From: an uncultured Phycisphaerales bacterium
GTDB taxonomy: Bacteria > Planctomycetota > Phycisphaerae > Phycisphaerales > SM1A02
Assembly: GCA_949373145.1 (NCBI GenBank)
Contig: CASICI010000038.1
Location: forward strand, 1-35,749
Direction of reading: 5' to 3'
DNA length: 35,749 nucleotides
Within the stretch, counting starts at the first letter, position 1. Every line of letters starts with the position of its first letter. Below are positions 7,709 through 18,247 of this stretch, one piece after another. Below the pieces are notes generated by a model. It was not told where the DNA came from. It saw nothing but the letters and a program-made list of their open reading frames with translations, and searched no databases. The translations under genes were made by a program, and so were the position numbers.

Positions 7709-9592
7709 TTAGCGTTTCAGCAACCGGTTCAGCACCAGCGAATCAATGATTTTTCGAAGCTCCAGATACAGTTCCTTGTTCGCCAGACGGATGATCACCA
7801 GATACAGGCCACCACTGAGCAGAATCAGGAACGGAGCGGTCAGGCAAAAGTTCACATAGGTCTTGTCCATCCAGAGGCTGAGGGCGGCGACCCCCATCAA
7901 TGGCATACTGGCGAGAATCGGCAGGATGTAGATGCCAAGGAGCTGCCGCCAGCGCACCTGGTCGCGAAGGCAGATCTTGAGGCCGACGAAGTTCGAGATC
8001 GATCCGAGGACGCAGGTGGCGACAGCGAAACTGAGTACCCCATATTGAGATCCGATGATGGCGGCCAGGGACAGATTCACGATCGAATACCCCACCTGCC
8101 AGATCAACCATTCCTTGTATCGACCCGAGCCTTTCAGCAGCGAGCCACTGATCATCACACTCGAGCTGAAGGAGCGTTCCACCAGCAGCACCATCAGAAT
8201 CGGAACCGCCAGGCTCCATCGATCTGTGAAGATGACCGGCACCGCGATCGGGACGATCGCGGCGATCGAATAGAATGCCGGCACGCTGACCCCCGCGGAG
8301 ATTCGAGTGGTCCTGAGAAATGCACCCGCCAGCCGCTTGGGTTCATTCTGCAGCGTGCTGAAGATCGGTGTGAGAACGCCGGTGGTCAATCCGTACATGA
8401 TCTGCACGAACTGACTGGCCATGGTGCTCGCCCAGCAGTAGAAACCGATTTCACTCGTCGAGAGAAAGAGGCCCATGACCAGGGGGGGTGCCATAAGACC
8501 GACCGAGTGCACCCATTGCGCGCTTACGACCAGGATCGAATCCGACGCGATCCCTTTCATGGGTTCCCGTTCCGCCGGAGCACAGACCTGAAGGGGTCTG
8601 ACCAGGCAGTACGCGACGATGGCTTGGAGGATCGGCGGAATCAGAATCGTCATCAGAAGCGCGATCGGTGATCGGGTGATGGCGGCGATGACGATCGCCA
8701 TGATCTGTCCGACCAACGAAGTGCTGAAGATCATGATGGCGAATGGCCCGAACATCATCTCCTTGCGCATCCACGCGCGATAGGGCACTCCGATGGCTTC
8801 GAACAGGAGTTTCAGGGTCAGCAAGCACAGCATCACCATCAGTGGAATGGAGACATAGGACATTCCGAAGTTGTCCAGAATGGAACCCGGCGTCGTCGAA
8901 TGCGTGGTGACGTCGATCGTTCGATCCGCATCAGATCGAATCACCAGATGCCCTTCCTCTTCGTCGAACGTCACACGGACGTCGGAATCGCCCGTCTCCG
9001 TCGCGATCTCGCGTTGGAGCGCCTCGCCGTATTCAGTGATCGTCGTCTCCGGAGGGAGATTGGGAAGCGACACTTGAAACGTGGTGCCATCGATCTCGAG
9101 CGAGATCGAGGACGGCGTCTGATCGAACAGTTCATTGATCGGTGGTTTCGAGTCGATCGAACCGATCGGACTGGCACTGGTGACCGCAACGTCACCTTTC
9201 ATCCGAATGGGCTGGCCGTATTTCGTCGACAGCCATGGGCTCAGCGTGATGATGATGATCGTTGCCGTCATCACTCCGAAGAGGGCGAATCTTCTGGTGT
9301 TCGTGACGGCATTGGCGAAGTGCGCCCCCCTCTGGACCAACAGGTCGCCGAGGGACAGTGGGTTGATGAATCCCACGATGGTGACCCAGCCCATCGCCAT
9401 TGCGAGCAGGCCGAAGTCCGAGGGAAACAGCAATCTCGCAAGAAAATACTGCACCACCAGTCCGGTGATCTTCGCCGCGACCGACTGGCCGATGTTCCAG
9501 GTCGAACCTCGAACGGCACGCTTCAGATAGCTGTTCGTGTCCGGGCTTCCTCCAGAAGAGTCGCCGTCGGTGCCTGAGGGATCGGTTGCCAT
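7709..9592 (-). CDS. Wzx/MOP-type polysaccharide flippase with inserted extracytoplasmic domain
   Basis: The product belongs to the polysaccharide biosynthesis/oligosaccharide flippase superfamily, which moves lipid-linked sugar units across the inner membrane. The N terminus has the signature 'GSTWNIGQSVAAKITGLVVQYFLARLLFPSDFGLLAM' in pieces from residue 29, followed by about twelve hydrophobic segments and LFEAIGVPYRAWMRKEMMFG near residue 263. Length is 627 residues, against about 430-500 for most Wzx proteins. Most of the excess is one hydrophilic block of about 115 residues (130-245; bases 8858-9205), placed in the loop after the third membrane segment. The block has beta-rich, FliD/flagellin-IN-like character (SLEIDGTTFQVSLP, VRVTFDEEEGHLVIRSD). 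The gene diverges from the glycosyltransferase at 9804 and precedes gmd on the minus strand. The flippase call is firm; the substrate is unknown. Confidence 0.85.
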   Translation of the reverse strand: MATDPSGTDGDSSGGSPDTNSYLKRAVRGSTWNIGQSVAAKITGLVVQYFLARLLFPSDFGLLAMAMGWVTIVGFINPLSLGDLLVQRGAHFANAVTNTRRFALFGVMTATIIIITLSPWLSTKYGQPIRMKGDVAVTSASPIGSIDSKPPINELFDQTPSSISLEIDGTTFQVSLPNLPPETTITEYGEALQREIATETGDSDVRVTFDEEEGHLVIRSDADRTIDVTTHSTTPGSILDNFGMSYVSIPLMVMLCLLTLKLLFEAIGVPYRAWMRKEMMFGPFAIMIFSTSLVGQIMAIVIAAITRSPIALLMTILIPPILQAIVAYCLVRPLQVCAPAEREPMKGIASDSILVVSAQWVHSVGLMAPPLVMGLFLSTSEIGFYCWASTMASQFVQIMYGLTTGVLTPIFSTLQNEPKRLAGAFLRTTRISAGVSVPAFYSIAAIVPIAVPVIFTDRWSLAVPILMVLLVERSFSSSVMISGSLLKGSGRYKEWLIWQVGYSIVNLSLAAIIGSQYGVLSFAVATCVLGSISNFVGLKICLRDQVRWRQLLGIYILPILASMPLMGVAALSLWMDKTYVNFCLTAPFLILLSGGLYLVIIRLANKELYLELRKIIDSLVLNRLLKR

Positions 9593-9803
9593 GAATTGAA
9601 TCTAACAACCGGGGGATGGTCGTGCCCTAGGGGGCTCGATGACGCCGGTTCCATTTTTTCTTTTTCCGGCGATTCCAGATGGCCCGCGAAGACTGTTGAG
9701 ATCAAACTGATTGGAACGATAAGAACGATGATGGAGCCGTCCGAGTCCGTGTACCGTCGTCTTCGAACCATCCGACTTCACTCACCCCGACTTCACACCC
9801 CCA

Positions 9804-10967
9804 TTGGTGCAGACCCTCTTGAACGATTCCGACCCGATCACCACCTTCTCAGGACGAGTCGCCATTCAGGATCTCGTCCTGCCGCTGTATCGCAAGACGA
9901 TCTACGAGCGACTCGAGCAACGTCTCGATGGCGGTCTCGGAATCTTCACCGGGGTCTCTCCCGACACGCATGGCGTCGTCGTCTCCGACGAGCTTGCGGT
10001 GACCGAGAACACGACCGTTCCAAACCGTCATTTTCTCGGTGGTCCGCTCGAAGTGATCTGGCAGTCCGGTTTCACCGAGTGGCTGAAGGACTTCCGACCC
10101 GATGTCGCGATCGTGTCCGGCAACGCCCGTCTGTTCTCGACCAAGGGCGGCGTTCGCTGGTTGAAGTCCCAGGGCATCCCGGTCGTCGGCTGGGGACTTG
10201 GAACGTTGATGATGGGCCCGCACCTTCGCGGCATGCGCACCGCGATGCGCAAGCGACTGCTCCACACCTTCGATGGCCTGATCGCCTACAGCTCGAAAGC
10301 GAAGGAACAATACATCGAACTCGGTGTCGACCCCGATCGAATCTCGATCGCCTACAACGCGATCGCACCTCGACCGGATCACCCCGCACCTGATCGTCCA
10401 TTCGATTTCGAGGGTGGCGCCCGCCTGCTCTTCGTGGGTCGTCTGTATCCCGGAAAGAGACTCGACCTTCTCTTCGATGCCGTGGCCGCCCTTGGCGAAC
10501 GCTTCACCGCATCGATCGACATCGTGGGTGACGGTCCCGGGCTCGAGGCGACTCGTGTGCTTGCCGAGGAACGTCTCCCCGGGAGAGTCACCTTTCATGG
10601 TGCGCTCTACGGCGAAGCACTCGATGCGGCGTTTCGCGCGGCCGACCTCTTCATTCTTCCCGGCATGGGGGGGCTTGCGATCCAGGAGGCGATGTCGTGG
10701 GGCCTGCCGGTCATCGCCGCCGAAGGTGACGGCACCCAGTTCGATCTGGTTCGAGACGGCAACGGCTGGCTGATGGAGCCTGGAAGTGCGGCATCTCTCC
10801 AGGGCATCCTCGAGCAGGCGTTGTCTGATTGCCCCGCGTTGCGCACGATGGGCATCGAGAGTCACCGTATCGTGTGCGATGAACTGAATCTCGACCGCAT
10901 GATCGATGCGATGGTCGCGGCCGTCGATGACGCCTCCCGCAGGTTCGGCCGGGCAGCGTCTCGATAA
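9804..10967 (+). CDS. GT4-type glycosyltransferase (glycosyl transferases group 1)
   Basis: The C-terminal half is a typical GT-B nucleotide-sugar-binding domain: LLFVGRLYPGKRLDLLFDAV near residue 210, IDIVGDGPGLEATRVLAEE, then VTFHGALYGEALDAAFRAAD and GLAIQEAMSWGLPVIAAEG with the conserved acidic residue of the EX7E-type motif. It therefore adds a sugar during assembly of the repeat unit at the cytoplasmic membrane face. The donor and acceptor are not predictable. The start is uncertain: no ATG fits, the frame is closed upstream at 9729, and the candidates are TTG 9804 and GTG 9807, neither with a visible ribosome site. An indel in the upstream run of C at 9798-9802 could hide a start at ATG 9728 or 9731. 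The long antisense frame through this gene is a codon-bias shadow. Confidence 0.85.
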   Translation: MVQTLLNDSDPITTFSGRVAIQDLVLPLYRKTIYERLEQRLDGGLGIFTGVSPDTHGVVVSDELAVTENTTVPNRHFLGGPLEVIWQSGFTEWLKDFRPDVAIVSGNARLFSTKGGVRWLKSQGIPVVGWGLGTLMMGPHLRGMRTAMRKRLLHTFDGLIAYSSKAKEQYIELGVDPDRISIAYNAIAPRPDHPAPDRPFDFEGGARLLFVGRLYPGKRLDLLFDAVAALGERFTASIDIVGDGPGLEATRVLAEERLPGRVTFHGALYGEALDAAFRAADLFILPGMGGLAIQEAMSWGLPVIAAEGDGTQFDLVRDGNGWLMEPGSAASLQGILEQALSDCPALRTMGIESHRIVCDELNLDRMIDAMVAAVDDASRRFGRAASR

Positions 10968-11042
10968 CGTTCCTTCCTCTTCCTTATTCTTTCTCTTCGG
11001 ACCGAAACGCCGATGGTAGGGTGACTGAAGAGGAGGTCCGTC

Positions 11043-11988
11043 TTGGATTTGAATCAGAAAAGAGTCGTCGTGACCGGTGGTGCCGGATTTCTCGGCCATT
11101 TCGTGCTCAAGGCTCTTGAGAAGCGGGGTGTCGGTGATGTCTTCGTGCCGCGCAGTCGCGACTACGACCTCACCACCGAGGATGGTGCTTCGCGGCTCTA
11201 CGCTCGACGCGCGTCCCGACGTCGTCATCCACCTGGCCGCCGAAGTGGGGGGGATCGGTGCGAATCTCGACAACCCCGGTCGGTACTTCTTCGCCAACAT
11301 GGCGATGTCCCTGCACCTGATCGAACAAGCGCGTGTGCACGGCATCGAGAAGTTCGTCCAGACGGGCACGATCTGTGCCTATCCCTGTCACACGCCGGTC
11401 CCCTTCGCGGAGGAAAATCTCTGGGAAGGCTATCCGGAACCGACGAACGCTCCGTACGGAATCGCCAAGAAGGCCGCGATGGTGATGCTCGACGGCTACC
11501 GCCGTCAGTACGCCTTGAACAGTGCCTACCTTCTTCCGGTGAACCTCTACGGTCCGCGCGACAATTTCGACCTGCATTCCTCGCATGTCGTTCCCGCACT
11601 CATCCGAAAGTGCATCACGGCCAGGGACTCGGGCGCCGATCACATCGAGTGCTGGGGGACGGGCTCCGCCAGTCGGGAGTTCCTCTACGTGGATGATGCC
11701 GCCGAGGGCATCATCCGGGCCACCGAAGTGATGGACGACCCCACCCCGATCAACCTGGGCACCTGCAGCGAGATCACGATCAAGGATCTGGTCGAACTGA
11801 TCGCCCGTCTGACCCGTTTCGAAGGTGAGATCCGCTGGGATGCGACCAAGCCTGACGGCCAGCCAAGGCGGTGTCTGGACACCCAACGAGCCAGGAAGCT
11901 TCTTGATTGGGAGGCACAAGTCGGTTTCGAAGAGGGACTTGGGCATACCATCGAGTGGTTTGAGGCCAACAAGGACTCGATTGACTGA
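11043..11988 (+). CDS. fcl: GDP-L-fucose synthase, interrupted by one frameshift
   Basis: This enzyme epimerises and reduces GDP-4-keto-6-deoxymannose to GDP-L-fucose and acts after Gmd. The N-terminal part runs from TTG 11043 (AGGAGG at 11031-11036) with [19 protein letters not shown] and ends its true sequence at '[12 protein letters not shown]'. The rest is in the next frame: [20 protein letters not shown], the catalytic '[12 protein letters not shown]' (Tyr-X3-Lys), and [20 protein letters not shown], ending at TGA 11988. The frames join at about 11195-11200, where one base too many is present in TACGCTCGAC; removing one base restores the family spacing exactly. Everything else is conserved, so a single sequencing indel or a very recent mutation is likelier than old decay. 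WecC follows after 61 bases. Confidence 0.88.
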
Positions 11989-12049
11989 CGAATCGGGCCG
12001 ATAGCGAGAAAATGGAATTCTGCCCCCCCGGGAACGAACTGAGAGACTC

Positions 12050-13279
12050 ATGACGGTGAACGGCACATTTGAACGCGTCTGCGTGCTTGGACTCGGCTAC
12101 ATCGGACTTCCGACGTCCGCCGCGCTGGCCGCTCGTGGCTTCACCATCCATGGCGTGGAGGTCAACCCCGAGGTCGTGGAAACGATCAACGCCGGGCGGA
12201 CCCACATCGTCGAACCGGAACTCGATCTTCTGGTCCGAGCCGCGGTCGAATCCGGTCGGCTGACAGCGCATGCCGAACCTGCCCAGGCCGATGTCTTCAT
12301 GATCTGCGTGCCGACTCCGATCAACGAAGACAAGACCGCGAACCTCGACTACGTGTGGTCGGCGACTCGTCAGCTGGCCGGGCACCTTGAAAAGGGCAAT
12401 CTCGTGCTCCTTGAATCGACGAGTCCCGCCTGCACCACAGAACGTGTCGCGGAAATCATCAAGGAAGAGACCGGATTCACGACCGGTGACATCTTCGTCG
12501 CACACGCCCCCGAACGTGTTCTCCCCGGACGCATCCTTCGCGAAGTGATCGAGAACGATCGGATCGTCGGCGGTATCGACGAGGCGAGCACCGAAGCCGC
12601 GGCGACCTTCTACGAGAAGTTCGTGTCCGGTCGGATCCTGAGAACGACGTCACGCACCGCGGAACTCGCGAAGCTCGTCGAAAACAGCTTTCGTGACGTC
12701 AACATCGCATTCGCAAACGAACTTTCGATCATCTGCGACCAGCTCGAGATCGATGTGTGGGAACTGATCGGCCTCGCCAATCGTCATCCTCGCGTCGACA
12801 TCCTCACGCCCGGTCCCGGAGTCGGCGGACATTGTCTCGCCGTGGATCCCTGGTTCATCGTCGAACTCGCACCGGACAAGGCGCAGGTCATCCGAACCGC
12901 TCGCGAAGTCAACGAAGCCAAACCGCACTGGGTGGTCGATCGTGTCGTGCGCAAGGCGGAGCGTTTCAAGTCACCCAGCATCGCGTGTCTCGGGTTGTCC
13001 TACAAACCGGATGTCGACGACCTTCGTGAATCACCCGCACTCGAGATCGCTCGAATGCTGGGCGCTTCGGGCGTCGGTGACGTGTGGGCCGTCGATCCCT
13101 TCGTGTCGGAGGCACCGGACGGTGTCACCCTTCGCTCTCTCGAGGAGGGCGTTGATGCGGCCGACATCGTGGTGATCCTCGTCGGTCATCGAGCCTTTCA
13201 GAGAATGCCCCGTCAATGGTTGCGTGAAAAGGTCGTCTTCGATGTCTGCGGACTCTTTCGTTCTCACCAGGTAGATTGA
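12050..13279 (+). CDS. wecC: UDP-N-acetyl-D-mannosamine dehydrogenase
   Basis: This enzyme oxidises UDP-ManNAc to UDP-ManNAcA using two NAD molecules. The Rossmann motif is VLGLGYIGLPTSAALAARG (residues 8-26). The central domain has HAPERVLPGRILREVIEND and the 'TAELAKLVENSFRDVNIAFANE' segment. The catalytic cysteine is in GPGVGGHCLAVDPWFI, and the C-terminal UDP-binding domain has LSYKPDVDDLRESPAL. Length is 409 residues, normal for the family. HCLAVDPWF and the adjacent 2-epimerase favour UDP-ManNAc over UDP-glucose as substrate. The start ATG has GAGAG about 7 bases upstream. The epimerase gene starts 21 bases after the stop, so the two are almost certainly co-transcribed. Confidence 0.93.
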   Translation: MTVNGTFERVCVLGLGYIGLPTSAALAARGFTIHGVEVNPEVVETINAGRTHIVEPELDLLVRAAVESGRLTAHAEPAQADVFMICVPTPINEDKTANLDYVWSATRQLAGHLEKGNLVLLESTSPACTTERVAEIIKEETGFTTGDIFVAHAPERVLPGRILREVIENDRIVGGIDEASTEAAATFYEKFVSGRILRTTSRTAELAKLVENSFRDVNIAFANELSIICDQLEIDVWELIGLANRHPRVDILTPGPGVGGHCLAVDPWFIVELAPDKAQVIRTAREVNEAKPHWVVDRVVRKAERFKSPSIACLGLSYKPDVDDLRESPALEIARMLGASGVGDVWAVDPFVSEAPDGVTLRSLEEGVDAADIVVILVGHRAFQRMPRQWLREKVVFDVCGLFRSHQVD

Positions 13280-13299
13280 CCAGTCTTTCGGGGACCTCC

Positions 13300-14445
13300 A
13301 TGCACCGTGTTGCAGTCATCATCGGAACCAGACCTGAAGGCATCAAGATGGCCGCCGTCTGTCGGGCGTTGCAGAATGCCCCAGACATGGAGCCCGTCCT
13401 GGTGTCGACGGGGCAGCATCGTGAGATGCTCGCCCAGGTTCTCGATGTCTTCGGTCTCGAAGCGGATGTCGAACTGGATCTCATGCGAGGCAATCAATCG
13501 CTTGCCGGGCTCACCGCCCGGTTGTTCGAGTCACTCGACGACATGCTTGAAGACGTCAAGCCGGACATGGTTCTCGTTCAGGGTGACACCACATCGGTGA
13601 TGTGTGGTGCGATCGCATCCTTCTACCGAGGCATCCCCGTGGGTCATGTCGAAGCCGGACTGCGAACCGGAGACATGGGCGCGCCTTTTCCGGAAGAAGC
13701 GAACCGTGTCCTCGCCAGTCGTGTCACCTCCCTGCATTTCGCACCGACCGACGGAGCTCGTGACAACCTGCTCCAGGAGCGGGTTGCCGAAGATCGAATC
13801 CACGTGACCGGGAACACCGTGATCGATTCACTCTTTCTGGAAGTCGACCGACAGAAGACCGATGGTGCCCTGAGGTCGGACATCGACGCCCGACTTGGAG
13901 AATTGCTCCCAACCGAGATCGTTCGCGGCGACCGTCCCTACGTGCTGATCACCGGCCATCGCCGGGAGAACTTCGGTGGGGGGTTCGAATCCATCTGCAC
14001 CGCGCTTCTCGCCCTCGCCCGTCGATTCCCGGATCATGGCTTCGTCTATCCGGTTCATCTCAATCCGAACGTGCGCAGCATCGTTCATGAACGCCTGTCA
14101 GATCAACAGAACATTCATCTGCTCCCTCCGGTCGATTATCGATTGTTCGTGGCATTGATGTCCGGCTCACGGCTTCTGCTCACCGATTCCGGTGGCGTAC
14201 AGGAAGAGGCACCGAGTCTCGGCAAGCCGGTGCTCGTGATGCGTGAGACCACCGAGCGCCCGGAGGGAATCCATGCCGGCACGGTCAGACTGGTCGGTAC
14301 CGATGCCGCCTTGATCGAATCCGAAGTCGCCCGACTTCTCGAAGATCAGGATGCCTACGAAGCGATGGCACATCTGGAGAATCCATATGGTGACGGCAAG
14401 GCTGCTCAACGCATCGTCGATGGTGTTCGTGGCTGGTTCGAGTGA
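13300..14445 (+). CDS. wecB: UDP-N-acetylglucosamine 2-epimerase (non-hydrolysing)
   Basis: The enzyme interconverts UDP-GlcNAc and UDP-ManNAc, feeding the dehydrogenase encoded just upstream. Family motifs follow in order over 381 residues: VIIGTRPEGIKMAAV at the N terminus, GHVEAGLRTGDMGAPFPEE (near residue 115), ITGHRRENFGGG (near 217), and DSGGVQEEAPSLGKPVLVMR with TERPEG in the C-terminal UDP-binding half. I chose ATG 13300, preceded by GGGGAC about 5 bases away; a TTG at 13276 overlapping the wecC stop would add eight unconserved residues. About 110 bases without a gene follow before the glycosyltransferase fusion. The call is firm; all expected motifs are present. Confidence 0.95.
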   Translation: MHRVAVIIGTRPEGIKMAAVCRALQNAPDMEPVLVSTGQHREMLAQVLDVFGLEADVELDLMRGNQSLAGLTARLFESLDDMLEDVKPDMVLVQGDTTSVMCGAIASFYRGIPVGHVEAGLRTGDMGAPFPEEANRVLASRVTSLHFAPTDGARDNLLQERVAEDRIHVTGNTVIDSLFLEVDRQKTDGALRSDIDARLGELLPTEIVRGDRPYVLITGHRRENFGGGFESICTALLALARRFPDHGFVYPVHLNPNVRSIVHERLSDQQNIHLLPPVDYRLFVALMSGSRLLLTDSGGVQEEAPSLGKPVLVMRETTERPEGIHAGTVRLVGTDAALIESEVARLLEDQDAYEAMAHLENPYGDGKAAQRIVDGVRGWFE

Positions 14446-14556
14446 GTGGTGGCATCTCCCATTATCGGACATGTCTCCCAGCCGATTCCTCTGCATGTTC
14501 TTCATGTCGGCGCCCTTCGTCGCCGATACCGTTGAAGCATTCCCTTCCCGCCCTCG

Positions 14557-16065
14557 ATGTCCGAGACGCTCCTGCGAGGTGACCGTTTGATCGATGTCCT
14601 GATCATCACGAAGAACGAAGAAGCCAACATCGGCTTCTGTCTCGAGGCACTTGCCGGTTGGACGAACAGAATCTTCGTCGTGGACAGCGGGTCCACCGAT
14701 CGAACCAGGGAGATCGCCGAATCCCACGCCGTCGAATTCATTCATCATGACTGGCCCGGTTTCGCCAAACAGAAGAACTGGGCTCTCGAGAATCTGGAAT
14801 TCGAATCACCCTGGACCTTGATCGTCGATGCCGACGAGGTCATCACACCCGAACTGCGTTCGGTGCTCGAGGGAATAGCCTCCGGTCCCACGGATCAGGA
14901 TGTCAAGACCGGGTACTTCATCAATCGCCTGACGTTCTTTCTCGGCAAGCCGATTCGTCATTGCGGTTATTTCCCCAACTACCACCTCCGTTTCTTCAAG
15001 ACCGGATCGGGTCGTTACGAAGAACGGGAAGTGCACGAGCACATCATCCTCGAGGGACCGGTCGGTCGTATCACGACACCGATGCTTCATGACGACCGAC
15101 GTGGGCTCGAGCACTACATCGCGAAGCACAACCGTTACTCCACACTGGAATCTCAAGCTCTTCAGCGCGAGATCAATTCCCAGGAGGACGAATCCGAATC
15201 TCTCGAGCCCGGTGCTCGTCGACGTCGTTGGGCGAAGCGCACCATTCTTCCACGTGTTCCATTCCCCGGACTGATCAGATTCTTCTACATGTTCGTTCTA
15301 CGTGCAGGTTTTCTCGATGGATGGACGGGGTTCTATTTCTGTCGTTTCATCGCCACCTATGACGACTTCGTGGCACTGAAACTGCGTGCGCTCGTCCGTG
15401 GGCAGCGCATCGACCTGACGGGAGTCGACGGGCTTTCGGACGTGACGGTCGAGAAGGATGTGCCGCCCGCGAAGATCGAGAAGAAGGCCGCGTCCGCCAC
15501 CGTGCCTCACGACAGAATCGAACCGCATCGACAGATGCAACCTGAAGCGAGCCCCTGGACGTTTCGTGAGAAGGTGGGGCGTGCGCTCTGGATGCTTTTC
15601 GGCCGGACGCTCTTTCGTGCGACCTTCCACAACTGGTACGGCATTCGAAGACAACTGCTGCGCATGTTCGGTGCCCGGATCGGCGCGAACGTCGCGATTC
15701 GGCCCACCGTCCACGTCGAAGTCCCCTGGATGATCCAGATAGATGATGGTGCCACCATCGGTGACTACGCCATCATCTACAGTCTCGGCCCCATTCGAAT
15801 CGGCTCGCGTTCGATCATCAGTCAGTACGCACATCTCTGCGCCGGCACGCATGATTACGCGGATCACACCTTCCGCCTGATACGCTCTCCGATCACGATC
15901 GGGGAGGATGTCTGGATCGGTGCGGATTCATTCGTGGGCCCGGGCGTGGAGATCGGTGATCTCGCGGTTCTCGGTGCACGTTCGAGTGCGTACAAGAGTC
16001 TCGAGGGCGGACGCATCCACGTCGGCAACCCGGCCCGCGATGTGAAGGAACGAAATCTCACATGA
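14557..16065 (+). CDS. Fusion: GT2 glycosyltransferase (WaaE/KdtX-like) plus WcaF-like acyltransferase
   Basis: Two enzymes sit in one 502-residue chain. Residues about 12-275 are a family-2 glycosyltransferase of the WaaE/KdtX type: ITKNEEANIGFCLEAL, VVDSGSTDRTREIAE, a DADE metal-binding motif near residue 92, and a HEHIILEGP segment. A charged linker (about 290-345) leads to a left-handed beta-helix acyltransferase (about 375-498) with hexapeptide repeats such as IGDYAIIYSLGPIRIGSRSI, the catalytic-type His in CAGTHDYAD, and IGEDVWIGADSFVGPGVEIG. The protein may add a sugar and O-acetylate the same unit. ATG 14557 lacks a good ribosome site; TTG 14587, preceded by GAGGTGA, starts right at the domain (IDVLIITKNEE) and may be the real start. 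The last four bases overlap the next acyltransferase. Confidence 0.87.
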   Translation: MSETLLRGDRLIDVLIITKNEEANIGFCLEALAGWTNRIFVVDSGSTDRTREIAESHAVEFIHHDWPGFAKQKNWALENLEFESPWTLIVDADEVITPELRSVLEGIASGPTDQDVKTGYFINRLTFFLGKPIRHCGYFPNYHLRFFKTGSGRYEEREVHEHIILEGPVGRITTPMLHDDRRGLEHYIAKHNRYSTLESQALQREINSQEDESESLEPGARRRRWAKRTILPRVPFPGLIRFFYMFVLRAGFLDGWTGFYFCRFIATYDDFVALKLRALVRGQRIDLTGVDGLSDVTVEKDVPPAKIEKKAASATVPHDRIEPHRQMQPEASPWTFREKVGRALWMLFGRTLFRATFHNWYGIRRQLLRMFGARIGANVAIRPTVHVEVPWMIQIDDGATIGDYAIIYSLGPIRIGSRSIISQYAHLCAGTHDYADHTFRLIRSPITIGEDVWIGADSFVGPGVEIGDLAVLGARSSAYKSLEGGRIHVGNPARDVKERNLT

Positions 16066-16646
16066 GTGGTGAGCCTCTGGATCATCTTTCTCGTCTACCG
16101 GTTCGCATGACCTTCTGGAGATCTTTTCTTTCGGGTCTCTGGCGAGTCATCAATTCGACGATCTTCCGACTGCCGCTGCCCTTCCTGAATTTCATGAGAG
16201 TGGGTCTTCTCAGAGCTTTCGGTGCCAGCATCGGCAAGGAGGTCTTCGTCGAGTCGTCGGTTCGAGTGGATTCGCCTTGGAATCTCGAAATCGCCGATGA
16301 AGTGAAGATCGAGAAGTGCGTGGTCCTCAATGCGATCGGTGGAGTTTCACTGGGACGAAAGTGTCAGGTCTCACCATACGCTCACTTCTGCTCGGCCAAC
16401 CATGACTACACGGACCGCTCCATGCAGGTTCTCGCCTGTCCCATCATCATCGGTGACAATTGCTGGATCGCCGTGGACAGTTTCGTGGGACCGAACACCC
16501 GCATCGGCGAGCGCTCCCTCCTGGCATCACGTTCCACGGCATTCGGAGATCTTCCGGGTGGTTCACTGCTCATCGGAGAACCTGCCAAACGGATCCGATC
16601 CTCGGAGGGTCTCTTGACTGGTGATGATCCGGATTCGGTTTCATGA
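16062..16646 (+). CDS. WcaF-like left-handed beta-helix acyltransferase
   Basis: This is a 194-residue hexapeptide-repeat transferase of the colanic-acid acetyltransferase (WcaF/LbH) type, expected to transfer acetyl from acetyl-CoA to a sugar hydroxyl. Residues 60-170 carry the repeats (ASIGKEVFVESSVRVDSPW, VVLNAIGGVSLGRKCQVSPY), the His-containing CSANHDYTDRSM segment, and IIIGDNCWIAVDSFVGPNTRIG. It starts at an ATGA overlap with the upstream fusion gene, so the two are translationally coupled. Its sequence clearly parallels the C-terminal domain of that fusion, suggesting duplication of one acyltransferase module followed by fusion of one copy. It ends the polysaccharide locus; the target hydroxyl is unknown. 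Confidence 0.88.
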   Translation: MSGEPLDHLSRLPVRMTFWRSFLSGLWRVINSTIFRLPLPFLNFMRVGLLRAFGASIGKEVFVESSVRVDSPWNLEIADEVKIEKCVVLNAIGGVSLGRKCQVSPYAHFCSANHDYTDRSMQVLACPIIIGDNCWIAVDSFVGPNTRIGERSLLASRSTAFGDLPGGSLLIGEPAKRIRSSEGLLTGDDPDSVS

Positions 16647-16702
16647 CCTCCGGTCGGTACCATTGAGACGCACGTTCCATCAAGTCCACTCAGGGTGAGG
16701 CC

Positions 16703-18243
<1,541 letters not shown>

Positions 18244-18247
<4 letters not shown>

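Noticed and set aside
11043-11215. Suppression of the fcl frameshift by the eight-base-loop tRNA-Thr at the two ACC codons of DLTT
   Set aside because: Shifting there would replace the well-fitting 'EDGASRLY' helix with 'RMVLRGST'; the alignment places the extra base later, in TACGCTCGAC, where no ACC-N exists.
9849-11369. A 506-codon open frame on the minus strand
   Set aside because: It lies antisense to a clear glycosyltransferase and fcl, has no family features, and is rich in Arg/His/Asp as expected from a shadow frame of GC-biased codons.
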